61,309 nucleotides of DNA from Scatosoma sp045588185. Lineage in GTDB: Bacteria; Bacillota; Clostridia; Christensenellales; Borkfalkiaceae. Below are positions 51,524-59,989 of this stretch, in pieces. The DNA is taken from contig JAZNDR010000087.1 of the NCBI GenBank assembly GCA_045588185.1, positions 1 through 61,309 of the forward strand, in the 5' to 3' direction. Made by a program: the position numbers and the translations under genes. Position 1 is the first letter of the stretch, and every line of letters begins with the position of its first letter. The notes under the pieces were generated by a model, which saw nothing but the letters and a program-made list of their open reading frames with translations, did no database searches and was not told where the DNA came from.

Positions 51524-52627
51524 ATGAAAATGGAAAGATTTTTTAAAGAAAACGACAAAAAATTATATGCAATGCTTGAAAAGCAACATTTCTTGGGCGT
51601 GAAAGACCCGTTCGCGTTATCACTGCGCGAGGACGTACCCACTTATATCGTACATAGACCTACTTCCGATTACCGTTTTTTACACGAAGCGGCAATTATT
51701 GAATATAAAGGCGTTTTATTCGCTTCTTGGTATAACAACGAAAAAGTCGAACAGCACGGCCGTTGTCCTATCCGCGGCCGCCGTTCCTTTGACGGCGGGA
51801 AAACTTGGTCGGATATCGAAGTGATTGCCGACGATCCCGACGCGAAGATTTTGTACTGCCCGCCCGTATACGGTATTTGCGACGGTAAATTATATATGTT
51901 CGTCAATGAAATGATCAGCGCGGATTTCATGCACGCCTTAGACCTTTTCGTGTATAATGAGGAAAAGGACAAGTTCGAAATGCTTTGGTCCCGTCCTATC
52001 CCGTTTAAACTCAATACCAACGTTTACACGCTTCCCAACGGGAAACTGATGCTCCCCGGCAGAATAGCGGAAATGGACAGCTTCCCCAACACGCCCGCCG
52101 TACTCATTTCCGATTCGGGGAAAATCGACGCCGAATGGCGGCTTGTCAAAATCGCCGAAAACGGCACTCTGCCCAACGGTGACGACTTGGAACACCCCGA
52201 ACTCACCGCAATCGTAACGGACGAAAAGGTGTTTATGTTCAGTAGAAACACGAATATTTGCTGCGTTCCGCTTGTGTACATTTCCGAAGATAATTGCGAA
52301 ACTTGGAAACTGTATACGCACGATATCCCGCTTGGCGATTCAAAAATTTACGCGGGCACGCTTGCCAACGGCGAGCATTATATCATCGGCAATTTAATGC
52401 CCGACAGAACGAAGCTTGCCATTTTCTTCTCCGAGAAAAACTCCATGGTGTTCAATCGCGGATTTTTATTACAGGACGGTAAATCGTATAAGGACTATAA
52501 CGGCAAGCAGTGGAGTTACCCCATGGCATGGGAATCCAACGGCAAGCTGTTCGTGATTTATTCGGCAACGATAGATTTATTTGAGCAGGAAAGCCGAGGC
52601 GCAGTAATATCCGTTATCGACTTATAA
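51524..52627 (+). CDS. Sialidase-like six-bladed beta-propeller protein (BNR repeats), cytosolic
   Basis: The product is 367 aa with no signal peptide. Asp-box type motifs are seen in RRSFDGGKTWSD and the weaker SEDNCETWKL; RPTSDYRFLHEAAIIEYKGVLFASW gives an early Arg and Glu as in sialidase-fold enzymes. It probably acts on a small glycan or modified sugar taken into the cell. It lies before glgP but is separated by a terminator. The full sialidase catalytic set (Arg triad, Tyr/Glu) cannot be confirmed by eye. Confidence 0.72.
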   Translation: MKMERFFKENDKKLYAMLEKQHFLGVKDPFALSLREDVPTYIVHRPTSDYRFLHEAAIIEYKGVLFASWYNNEKVEQHGRCPIRGRRSFDGGKTWSDIEVIADDPDAKILYCPPVYGICDGKLYMFVNEMISADFMHALDLFVYNEEKDKFEMLWSRPIPFKLNTNVYTLPNGKLMLPGRIAEMDSFPNTPAVLISDSGKIDAEWRLVKIAENGTLPNGDDLEHPELTAIVTDEKVFMFSRNTNICCVPLVYISEDNCETWKLYTHDIPLGDSKIYAGTLANGEHYIIGNLMPDRTKLAIFFSEKNSMVFNRGFLLQDGKSYKDYNGKQWSYPMAWESNGKLFVIYSATIDLFEQESRGAVISVIDL

Positions 52628-52654
52628 TTTACGCGCAAAAATAAACAAACGGAC

Positions 52655-52685
52655 AAAGAACGGAAATCGCTCCGTTCTTTTTTTA
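52655..52685 (+). terminator. Rho-independent terminator
   Basis: A perfect 10-bp stem AAAGAACGGA / TCCGTTCTTT (52655-52664 / 52671-52680) with a 6-base loop and T run. Confidence 0.88.
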
Positions 52686-52766
52686 TGTATAAAAACAAAA
52701 AAGCACGATTAAAAACCCGTAAATACGCAAAAAATATCGGTAAACAAATAAAGGAACGGTGGCACG

Positions 52767-55073
52767 ATGTATTTTGATAAAAACGAGTTTTTAACCTCAT
52801 TTGAGAATCTTCTCCGTGCGGAGGGCACGGATACCGAGCACGCGGATACGAAAACGCTGTATAACGCGCTTTCGAAAGGTATTATGGCAAATTTGTATTG
52901 CGATTGGGAAAAGAGCAGTCGGAGAAGCACACGCCGTTGCGGGTACTTCTCCGCGGAATTTCTCGTCGGCAGAGCAATTTATTCCAACCTATTAAACCTT
53001 GGTATTTTACAGGATATCCGTGAGATTTTAGCGGTGCGCGGAATAGATATTAACCGCTTTGAAGAGGTAGAGGACGCCGCGCTTGGCAACGGCGGTTTAG
53101 GTCGGCTTGCCGCTTGCTTTTTAGAGAGCGCGGCAACGCAAAATATCCCGCTCGACGGGTACGGACTTCGCTATCGCTACGGACTTTTCCGCCAAACGCT
53201 GGAAGACGGTTATCAAAAAGAACTCGCCGACGACTGGCTTAAATGGGGCGACCCTTGGAGTGTGCGGAAAGAAGAGGAGCGCGTGCGGGTGGATTTTGCC
53301 GATTTCTCCGTATACGCTGTGCCTTACGACACACCCGTTATCGGCTATAAAAGCGGTACGATAAACACTTTACGCCTTTGGCAAAGCGAACCGATACACC
53401 CGTTCGATTTTGATAAATTCGACGAAATGCGCGGAGAAGAAATCGCCAAAGAGAATTTCAACGCCACGCAAATCACCGCCGTCTTATATCCCAACGATAA
53501 CACCGATGCGGGAAAAATACTCCGACTTCGTCAACAGTATTTTCTCGTTTCGGCGTCCTTGCAAAGTATACTCCGTAAACAAAAGGACGGGGGCAGGTAC
53601 GCGACGAATTTATGCGAAAGAGTGGTTTTACAGCTCAACGACACCCACCCCGTGCTTGCCGTGCCCGAGCTGATACGCCTTTTAGAAAAGGACGGCGTGC
53701 CCTTTGAAACGGCGTTTGAAATTTGCCGTAAGGTGTTCCGATTTACCAACCATACCATTATGGGCGAAGCGCTCGAAAAATGGCGCGGGGAAACGGTGAA
53801 AGGGATATTGCCCGAAATTTGGACGATTATCCATAAACTGCAAGCGCGGTTGGAAAAAGAGGGCTTAGATAAGGAAAAATATTATATCGTCAAGGACGGC
53901 GTAGTGCATATGGCGAATCTTGCTATTTACGCAAGCGGGAAAGTCAACGGCGTAGCGGAGCTCCACACGCAAATATTGAAACGCGACACCTTTAAGGAGT
54001 GGCATTTATGGGACGAAAACAAAATCGTCAATATCACGAACGGTATCACGCCTCGGCGTTGGTTCTTGCTCAATAACCCGAAAATGGCGGCGGAAATCAC
54101 CGCCAGAATCGGCATAGGTTGGGAAACCGATTTGACCGAACTAAAAAAAATGACGGCGTATATCGACGACCAAGAATTTCGTAACCGCTTCCGTGAGATA
54201 AAAACGGAAAACAAACGCCGACTTGCCGACTATATCCGCACGCACGAGGGAATATCTATTCCCGAAGATTTCTTATTCGATATACAGGTCAAACGCCTGC
54301 ACGAATACAAACGCCAGCTTTTAAACGCGTTTTCCGTGCTGTATATTTACAACGAACTCAAAAGCGGGAACTTACCCGATTTCAAACCGACTGCGTTCAT
54401 TTTCGGCGCAAAAGCCGCGCCGGGGTATTACCTTGCCAAAGCGGTTATCAAATTCATCAACGAGATTGCGGAAATCGTCAATCGGGATATGGAAATATCG
54501 TCGAAAATGCGGGTAGTGTTTATCCGCAATTACAACGTTTCCTATGCGGAAAAAATCGTTTGCGCGGCAGATATCTCCGAACAAATCTCTATGGCAGGTA
54601 TGGAAGCGAGCGGTACGGGAAATATGAAATTTATGCTCAACGGTACGGTTACGCTCGGTACGCTCGACGGCGCGAATATAGAGATTTGCGAGGAAGCAGG
54701 CAAGGAAAACAACTATATTTTCGGCGCGACGGTCGAGGAGGTCGCCTCGGTCAAAAGGTCGTATAACCCGCAAAAAATCCTTGATAAAAACCCCAAACTT
54801 AAAAAGGTTGTCGAAAGCCTGATTGACGGTACCTTTGACGGGGGCAGGAACGAGTTGAAAGCCATTTACGATAGCCTGCTTACGGGCGCGGACGCGGATA
54901 GATACCTCGTTTTATACGACTTCGAGGACTATCTTTTAACGAAACTTTATCTCAACGCAGAATACGGCAGCGAGGCGTTTTTGACGAAAAGTCTTATGAA
55001 TATGATAAGCGCGGGGAAATTCTCCGCCGACCGTTCGGTAAAGGAGTACGCAGAGCATATCTGGCAATTATAA
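52767..55073 (+). CDS. glgP: Glycogen/alpha-glucan phosphorylase
   Basis: The product is 768 aa, slightly shorter than the ~800-840 of E. coli or muscle enzymes. Features: FSAEFLVGRA, ALGNGGLGRLAACF, and the PLP-Lys region EASGTGNMKFMLNGTVTLGTLDGANIEI. It releases glucose-1-phosphate from glycogen. It stands alone between terminators, with no other glg genes here. GGAACGG precedes the ATG weakly. A copy of the interspersed repeat lies in its codons at 53590-53603. Confidence 0.96.
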   Translation: MYFDKNEFLTSFENLLRAEGTDTEHADTKTLYNALSKGIMANLYCDWEKSSRRSTRRCGYFSAEFLVGRAIYSNLLNLGILQDIREILAVRGIDINRFEEVEDAALGNGGLGRLAACFLESAATQNIPLDGYGLRYRYGLFRQTLEDGYQKELADDWLKWGDPWSVRKEEERVRVDFADFSVYAVPYDTPVIGYKSGTINTLRLWQSEPIHPFDFDKFDEMRGEEIAKENFNATQITAVLYPNDNTDAGKILRLRQQYFLVSASLQSILRKQKDGGRYATNLCERVVLQLNDTHPVLAVPELIRLLEKDGVPFETAFEICRKVFRFTNHTIMGEALEKWRGETVKGILPEIWTIIHKLQARLEKEGLDKEKYYIVKDGVVHMANLAIYASGKVNGVAELHTQILKRDTFKEWHLWDENKIVNITNGITPRRWFLLNNPKMAAEITARIGIGWETDLTELKKMTAYIDDQEFRNRFREIKTENKRRLADYIRTHEGISIPEDFLFDIQVKRLHEYKRQLLNAFSVLYIYNELKSGNLPDFKPTAFIFGAKAAPGYYLAKAVIKFINEIAEIVNRDMEISSKMRVVFIRNYNVSYAEKIVCAADISEQISMAGMEASGTGNMKFMLNGTVTLGTLDGANIEICEEAGKENNYIFGATVEEVASVKRSYNPQKILDKNPKLKKVVESLIDGTFDGGRNELKAIYDSLLTGADADRYLVLYDFEDYLLTKLYLNAEYGSEAFLTKSLMNMISAGKFSADRSVKEYAEHIWQL
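53590..53603 (+). repeat. Interspersed repeat core inside glgP
   Basis: GGGGCAGGTACGCG, exact 14-base match to the copies at 9134, 16831 and 51366, here read as G-G-R-Y-A, the third reading frame. The match stops after this core. Confidence 0.45.
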
Positions 55074-55077
55074 AATC

Positions 55078-55101
55078 AAAGACGGCTAAGAAGCCGTCTT
55101 T
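55078..55101. terminator. Bidirectional terminator between glgP and an AraC gene
   Basis: A perfect 10-bp stem AAAGACGGCT / AGCCGTCTTT (55078-55087 / 55092-55101) with a 4-base loop. It overlaps the stop region of the convergent AraC gene. Confidence 0.82.
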
Positions 55102-55987
55102 AACTTTTTCTGCGGTGTATTTTTTTGTATTGCAGGGGCGTGTACCCCGTCAGCCGTTTAAAGGTTTTGGAAAAATAGTTGGGGGTATCGAAAGCGTAGA
55201 TACTCGCTATTTGCGCTACCGTATTATCGCTTTCCCGCAATAGCTTTTTCGCACCCTCGATTTTTAGGTTCGTAAAATAGGACATAATCGTTCGCCCTGT
55301 CGTTGCCTTGAATTGACGGAATAGATACGATTTGTTATAGTTCAGCCGTTCGCAAAGTTCGTCTATATGCAAAGTACCGTGTAAATTCTCGCTTAAAACG
55401 GCGATGATTTTTTTGGCGATATATCCGTCGAAATCCTCTTTAAAAAGGAAAGTCGCGTTCGCGTCGTCCTTTTCCGTTTCCGCTCGCATAATATTGATAA
55501 GCAAAATTTCCAACAGATTTTTGATGAGCTGCTGACCGCCCAAGGCAGGGCGTTTTTGTAACGGCATTTTCTTTAAATCGGGATCGGAATAGGGTAAGTC
55601 GAAAGTCTTTTTACTTTCTTCAATCAGCATATAAATATACTTTAAATGCTCTTTCGAAAGGGTTAATTTCCTGTTTTCGAAAAAGCGTACTGCTTCGCTT
55701 TTGCACACGAACGAAATAACGAACACGTTTGGCGCGTTGCGTCCATTCGCCGAAAGATTGTGAAATTCGTTCGGTTTATGGAATAGTGCCTCGCCCTCGT
55801 TTAATACGATTTTTTCCTCTTCCGCCGTACAGATAATAGACGATTTATCCGCGTACACCATTTCCCAAAAATCGTGCTTTTCGCCCGCGTTCGAAAAGCT
55901 TTTTTCCAGCTCTAAATAATGTATCGTAACGATTTTGCTCACGAGCAAAAGATTTTCTAATTTGTGCTTGTAATAATTTTGCTTCAT
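55100..55987 (-). CDS. AraC-family transcriptional regulator
   Basis: The product is 295 aa. N-terminal cupin-like sensor domain (KHDFWEMVYADKSSIICTAEEEKIVLNEGEALF-type sequence) and C-terminal double HTH: HIDELCERLNYNKSYLFRQFK and VAQIASIYAFDTPNYFSKTFKRLTGYTPLQY. It is divergent from the PIG-L operon, so it probably activates it on sensing a sugar. A/T repeats with TTTTTGTGTA lie between the two. Confidence 0.92.
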   Translation of the reverse strand: MKQNYYKHKLENLLLVSKIVTIHYLELEKSFSNAGEKHDFWEMVYADKSSIICTAEEEKIVLNEGEALFHKPNEFHNLSANGRNAPNVFVISFVCKSEAVRFFENRKLTLSKEHLKYIYMLIEESKKTFDLPYSDPDLKKMPLQKRPALGGQQLIKNLLEILLINIMRAETEKDDANATFLFKEDFDGYIAKKIIAVLSENLHGTLHIDELCERLNYNKSYLFRQFKATTGRTIMSYFTNLKIEGAKKLLRESDNTVAQIASIYAFDTPNYFSKTFKRLTGYTPLQYKKIHRRKS

Positions 55988-56080
55988 ACCTTTATTATAT
56001 CCGTAAAGTAGAAAAATGTCAATTAAATACGCACAAAAATAACAGTGTATTTTTTTACTCTTTTTGTGTATTGTGAGCTA

Positions 56081-56109
56081 TTGAAATTTGCGCCTGATTA
56101 TGATACAAT
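56081..56109 (+). promoter_or_regulatory. Promoter of the PIG-L-to-aldolase operon
   Basis: TTGAAA (56081-56086), 17-bp spacer, TACAAT (56104-56109). The stretch upstream (56027-56075) holds repeated GTGTA/TACGC-like units and A/T runs, candidate AraC sites. Confidence 0.78.
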
Positions 56110-56138
56110 AAACGAAAAAGAAAAGGAGAGATATTACT

Positions 56139-56843
56139 ATGAGAATATTAGCGATAGGCTGTCATCCCGATGACGTCGAAATCGCTTGCAGCGGTACGCT
56201 TGCCAAATGCGTAAAGCGCGGCGATACGGTTATCGTTTGCCACGCCTCCTCGGGCAATCTCGGTCACGTTGTGATTCCGCCCGACGAGCTTCGCGTGATT
56301 CGTGCAAACGAAGCGAAAAAAGCGGGAGCTATGGCAGGGATTGAAGTCATTTACGGCGGCTTTGACGATTTGGAAATTTACGATAACAACAAGGAAGCAC
56401 GTGATAAAATGGTGGATATTATCCGCTATGCCGACCCTGATGTTATTATCACGCACGACCCCGACGATTATATGCCCGACCATACGGCGGTATCTCGTCT
56501 TGTGTTCGACGCAAGCTTCACGGCGACCTTGCCCAATTACCCCACCAAGGTCAAAAAGACAGCGAAGCTCGTACCCATTTATTATATGGATACTCTCGCG
56601 GGCGTTAATTTCAACCCGACCGAGTTCGTAGATATCACGGACGAAATAGATTTAAAATTGAATATGCTCGAATGCCACGAAAGCCAACTCGTTTGGATGC
56701 GCGAGCACGACAATATCGACTTTGCGGATATGGTCAAAACCTGTTCGAGATACAGAGGCTACCAGTGCGGTGCAGACTATGCGGAGGGCTTCCGTCAATG
56801 TCAGGTATATTTGAAAGGCACGACGAAACGCTTGTTACCGTAA
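56139..56843 (+). CDS. PIG-L/LmbE-family deacetylase
   Basis: The product is 234 aa. The zinc and catalytic motif GCHPDDVEIACSG (HPDD at 9-12) and the later YMPDHTAVSR with the third metal His are present. Members remove N-acetyl from GlcNAc-containing compounds. It opens an operon with NagB-like, PfkB and aldolase genes, so it would start amino-sugar breakdown. No signal peptide, so it is cytosolic. Confidence 0.88.
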   Translation: MRILAIGCHPDDVEIACSGTLAKCVKRGDTVIVCHASSGNLGHVVIPPDELRVIRANEAKKAGAMAGIEVIYGGFDDLEIYDNNKEARDKMVDIIRYADPDVIITHDPDDYMPDHTAVSRLVFDASFTATLPNYPTKVKKTAKLVPIYYMDTLAGVNFNPTEFVDITDEIDLKLNMLECHESQLVWMREHDNIDFADMVKTCSRYRGYQCGADYAEGFRQCQVYLKGTTKRLLP

Positions 56844-56855
56844 AAGGAGCAATCT

Positions 56856-57143
56856 ATGAAGATAAAGTGGTGTATTATCGGTGCGGGCGGTATCGCAGAT
56901 AGGCGTACCCTTCCCGCGATAATAAAGGACGGGAACAGCGAGCTGGTTGCCGTTATGGACAGAGTCCCTGCCGTGGCGGAAGCAATCGGTAAAAAGTACG
57001 GCGTTCCCTATTTCACGAACGAAGAGGAAATGCTGAAAGCCGCCGAATGCGACGCGGTATATATCGGCACGCCCGATTATTTCTACGCGGACAGAGCGGT
57101 ACAAGTACAAGAAATCGTAGATAAAATTTATAACGAAAATTAA
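56856..57143 (+). pseudogene. Truncated Gfo/Idh/MocA-family oxidoreductase (internal deletion)
   Basis: The 95-aa product begins as a normal family member: MKIKWCIIGAGGIADRRTLP with the NAD motif GAGGIA, and DAVYIGTPDYFYADRA. Full members are about 330-390 aa; the rest of the Rossmann domain, the Lys-Pro motif and the C-terminal beta domain are missing. The last residues (AVQVQEIVDKIYNEN) look like the family's own C-terminal end, so the middle may have been deleted in frame. AAAAGGAG keeps it translatable. Confidence 0.65.
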
Positions 57144-57160
57144 AAAAGGAGATAAATAAA

Positions 57161-58108
57161 ATGAATTTCAATTCAACGGTAAAGGGAAGTATGCTCGAAG
57201 GTTTTTACCCTGCGGGCTGGGATTTTGACAAAATCGACGCGTGCATCGACGCGCCCGAAAAAATAACGGAAAGACAGGCGTTTTGGAATAAGGATTTCAC
57301 GCCGATACAGTGCGAAAGCCTCGGGGAATTCGAAACCTATATGGGGCACGAAATCGCTATGCAGATAAAGATTGCCAAGGAGCGCAAGGAAAAGGTGGCG
57401 TTCATTCTGCCCGTAGGTCCTATGGGTATGTATAAATGGGTGGTATATTTCCTCAAAGAATGGAATTTGTCGTGTGAACACGTGTACACCTTTAACATGG
57501 ACGAATGGGCGGACAGCGAGGGGAACACGCTTGCTCCCGATAACGCAGGCGCATTCCAATACGCAATGGAACAGGCTCTATTCAATCCGTTGGGCGAACT
57601 GACCGTGCCGAAAAATCAAAGAAACTTCGCCACAAAAGAAAATTTACCTACCTATCCCGACAAAATTGCCGCACTCAAAAAAGAGGGTGCGAAGCTGATT
57701 CTCGTTTACGGTATCGGCAGAATGTGCCATATCGCGTTCTGGGAACCGCACTTTGCGGCGGATTACGCAAGCGAAGCGGAATGGAAAGCACAGCCTTACC
57801 GTATCGCGGCGAAAATTCATCCCTTGACGGTAGAACAAAATGCGCTCACGAGCTTTAAATCCCGTACCACGCTCGTGCCCTGCCGTGCCAACACGATCGG
57901 CCCTGCACTGATTTTGCAAGCCGACTACGCAATCGGCGGTGCGGACGGTACGCTCGGCAGAGGTATGCAATGGCAGGGTATGTCCCTTTGGATGACGCTT
58001 CGTCACGGCACGACGCCTTGGATTACCTCGTCGTATATACCCACGCTCGCGGGCAGACTTTTCTTCTTGAAAGAACTTGCAGGTCCGCTCGTGGCGGAAT
58101 GTAATTGA
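57161..58108 (+). CDS. NagB-like sugar isomerase/deaminase, altered active site (paralog 2)
   Basis: The product is 315 aa. NMDEWADSEGN (112-122) matches the NagB DEY block, and YGIGRMCHIAFWEP (183-196) its second block: His190 is kept but Asp is replaced by Met188-Cys189 before it. It shares MDEWAD-x-x-GN and related segments with the protein at 38713-39702. The operon (PIG-L, PfkB, aldolase) suggests it isomerises or deaminates a non-phosphorylated or unusual amino sugar. Confidence 0.75.
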   Translation: MNFNSTVKGSMLEGFYPAGWDFDKIDACIDAPEKITERQAFWNKDFTPIQCESLGEFETYMGHEIAMQIKIAKERKEKVAFILPVGPMGMYKWVVYFLKEWNLSCEHVYTFNMDEWADSEGNTLAPDNAGAFQYAMEQALFNPLGELTVPKNQRNFATKENLPTYPDKIAALKKEGAKLILVYGIGRMCHIAFWEPHFAADYASEAEWKAQPYRIAAKIHPLTVEQNALTSFKSRTTLVPCRANTIGPALILQADYAIGGADGTLGRGMQWQGMSLWMTLRHGTTPWITSSYIPTLAGRLFFLKELAGPLVAECN

Positions 58109-58113
58109 CGGCT

Positions 58114-59082
58114 ATGCGGGAAGGTATTGCCGTCGCGGGGACAATCCTCGCCGATAATATAAACGAAATATCCGCCTATCCCGCTTCGGGCGAGCTGACG
58201 AAGATAAAGCGCGTGGAAAAGTCGGTGGGCGGCTGTGTGCCGAACGTGTCGATAGACTTAAAGCGTATCGCCCCCGACCTCAAAGTCTTTGCCGTCGGTA
58301 AAATAGGCGACGACGAAAACGGCGCGTTCGTCAAATCTAAACTGGAAGAAAACGGTGTTATCACAACGGAAATTGCAGTAAGCACGGATAAGACGAGTTT
58401 CACGGAAGTGATGAGCGTAACGGGCGGCCAGCGTACCTTTTTCACCTACGCGGGCGCAAGCGCTTCTTTCGGCTTGACGGATATTGCGTTTAACCGTTTG
58501 CCTGTAAAAATGTTGCATTTGGGCTACTTTTTGCTTCTAGATAAGGTGGACAACGGGGACGGCTTGCAAATACTGAAAAAAGCAAGGGAAGAGGGAATAA
58601 AAACCTCTATCGACCTCGTCAGCGAAAATTCCAATCGGTATTCGCTCGTATTGCCCTGCTTGCCGTATACGGATAATTTGATTATCAACGAAACGGAAGC
58701 GGGAAGCCTTACGGGGATTGAGCCTAACCAAGAAAATCTTAAAGAGATAGCGGAAAAGCTAAAATCGCTCGGAGTCAAGGAACGAGTGATAATCCATACG
58801 CCCGCGCTTGGCGTTTGCGTATCGGACTGCGGATTTACCGCCGTACCCTCGTACGATATCCCCAAGGATTTCATCAAGGGCACGACGGGCGCAGGCGACG
58901 CGTTTTGCGCGGGTGCGCTCGTGGCAATCTATCAAGGCAAGACGGATAAGGAAATCCTTGAATTTGCTTCCGCTGCGGCGGTGGCGGCGCTTTCCAGCGC
59001 GGACGCAATCGGCGGTATGCGCACGGAACAAGAAATAAAAGAACTTTGTAAAAACTTTGTGAGGAAAAATATATGCTTGTAA
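58114..59082 (+). CDS. PfkB-family carbohydrate kinase
   Basis: The product is 322 aa. The start block AVAGTILADNINEI and the C-terminal signature KGTTGAGDAFCAGAL, with catalytic Asp, mark the family. It phosphorylates a ketose from the preceding NagB-like enzyme, preparing it for the aldolase encoded next. The ATG at 58114 lies 5 bases after the previous stop; a TTG at 58105 in the same frame is an alternative. It overlaps the aldolase gene by 10 bases. Confidence 0.9.
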   Translation: MREGIAVAGTILADNINEISAYPASGELTKIKRVEKSVGGCVPNVSIDLKRIAPDLKVFAVGKIGDDENGAFVKSKLEENGVITTEIAVSTDKTSFTEVMSVTGGQRTFFTYAGASASFGLTDIAFNRLPVKMLHLGYFLLLDKVDNGDGLQILKKAREEGIKTSIDLVSENSNRYSLVLPCLPYTDNLIINETEAGSLTGIEPNQENLKEIAEKLKSLGVKERVIIHTPALGVCVSDCGFTAVPSYDIPKDFIKGTTGAGDAFCAGALVAIYQGKTDKEILEFASAAAVAALSSADAIGGMRTEQEIKELCKNFVRKNICL

Positions 59083-59924
59083 ATTTAAAGGAAATTTTAA
59101 AAATCGCCGAGGCGGAAAAGAACGCGATCGGTATGTTCAACGCAACCGGCTTTGACAGCTTGCAAGCGGTCGTTGCCGCGGCAGAAGAATTAAATCAGCC
59201 GGTCATCATTGCCCACGCAGAGGTACATAACGTGTATAACGATATTTCCATGGTAGGGCCGGCAATGGTGGCGGTAGCGAAGAATGCGAAAGTGCCCGTG
59301 TGCGTTCATCTCGACCATGGTACCTCGCTTTCTATGGTGTATAAGGCATTGCGCCTTGGTTTTACTTCCGTTATGATGGACGCGTCCGCGCTTCCTTACG
59401 CGGAAAATTTACGCCTGACGAAAATGATTACGGAAGCGGCGCACGCGATGGACGTCAGCGTGGAAGCGGAGCTTGGCAGATTGGTTACGGGCGAAGCGGG
59501 AAGCGGGGAAACGCATACAGAAATGAAAGCGGAGGATTTCTACACCGACCCGAGAGAAGCGCAGGAGTTTTGCAAAGAAACGGGCGTGGACGCGCTCGCG
59601 ATTGCATTCGGTACGGCGCACGGATTTTATACCGCGCAGCCCAAGCTGGATTTCGGCGTTGTAAAGAGCGTTGCGGAAGCGACGGGGTTACCCCTCGTTA
59701 TGCACGGCGGGAGCGGTGTAAGCGAGGAGGGCTTTAAGAAGTCTATCGCGAACGGTATTCGTAAAATCAACTATTATTCGTATATGTCGAAAGCGGGGTA
59801 TACCGCGGCGAAAGCGTTGATAGAAAAGGGAACGACGAACTATTTGCACGACGTAGAATACGCAGCGATGCAAGCGATGAAAGAGGACGTCAAGAAAGCG
59901 ATAAAAGTATTTTCAGGGAAATAA
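59073..59924 (+). CDS. Class II fructose/tagatose-bisphosphate aldolase
   Basis: The product is 283 aa. Zinc-site motif VHLDHG (78-83; Asp81 and His82), VEAELGRLVTGE and HGGSGVSEE with the metal and phosphate ligands. Length and ELGRLxxGE context fit the GatY/KbaY/FbaA group. It splits a ketose (bis)phosphate into two trioses, ending the operon's pathway. It overlaps the kinase gene. Confidence 0.92.
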   Translation: MLVNLKEILKIAEAEKNAIGMFNATGFDSLQAVVAAAEELNQPVIIAHAEVHNVYNDISMVGPAMVAVAKNAKVPVCVHLDHGTSLSMVYKALRLGFTSVMMDASALPYAENLRLTKMITEAAHAMDVSVEAELGRLVTGEAGSGETHTEMKAEDFYTDPREAQEFCKETGVDALAIAFGTAHGFYTAQPKLDFGVVKSVAEATGLPLVMHGGSGVSEEGFKKSIANGIRKINYYSYMSKAGYTAAKALIEKGTTNYLHDVEYAAMQAMKEDVKKAIKVFSGK

Positions 59925-59940
59925 CCAAAGGTAAGAAAAA

Positions 59941-59973
59941 ACCGCCCGCGCGCCAAAACGGCGCGCGGGCGGT
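59941..59973. terminator. GC-rich hairpin between aldolase and AraC genes
   Basis: A perfect 14-bp stem ACCGCCCGCGCGCC / GGCGCGCGGGCGGT (59941-59954 / 59960-59973) with a 5-base loop. The A run on its left gives a U tract to the minus strand, so it chiefly terminates the convergent AraC gene. Confidence 0.8.
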
Positions 59974-59989
59974 TTACCGTATAATCAAA

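Noticed and set aside
54840..54860. Another possible copy of the interspersed repeat in glgP (GGGGCAGGAACGAGTTGAA)
   Set aside because: Two mismatches in the core and a good protein-level explanation; too weak to count.
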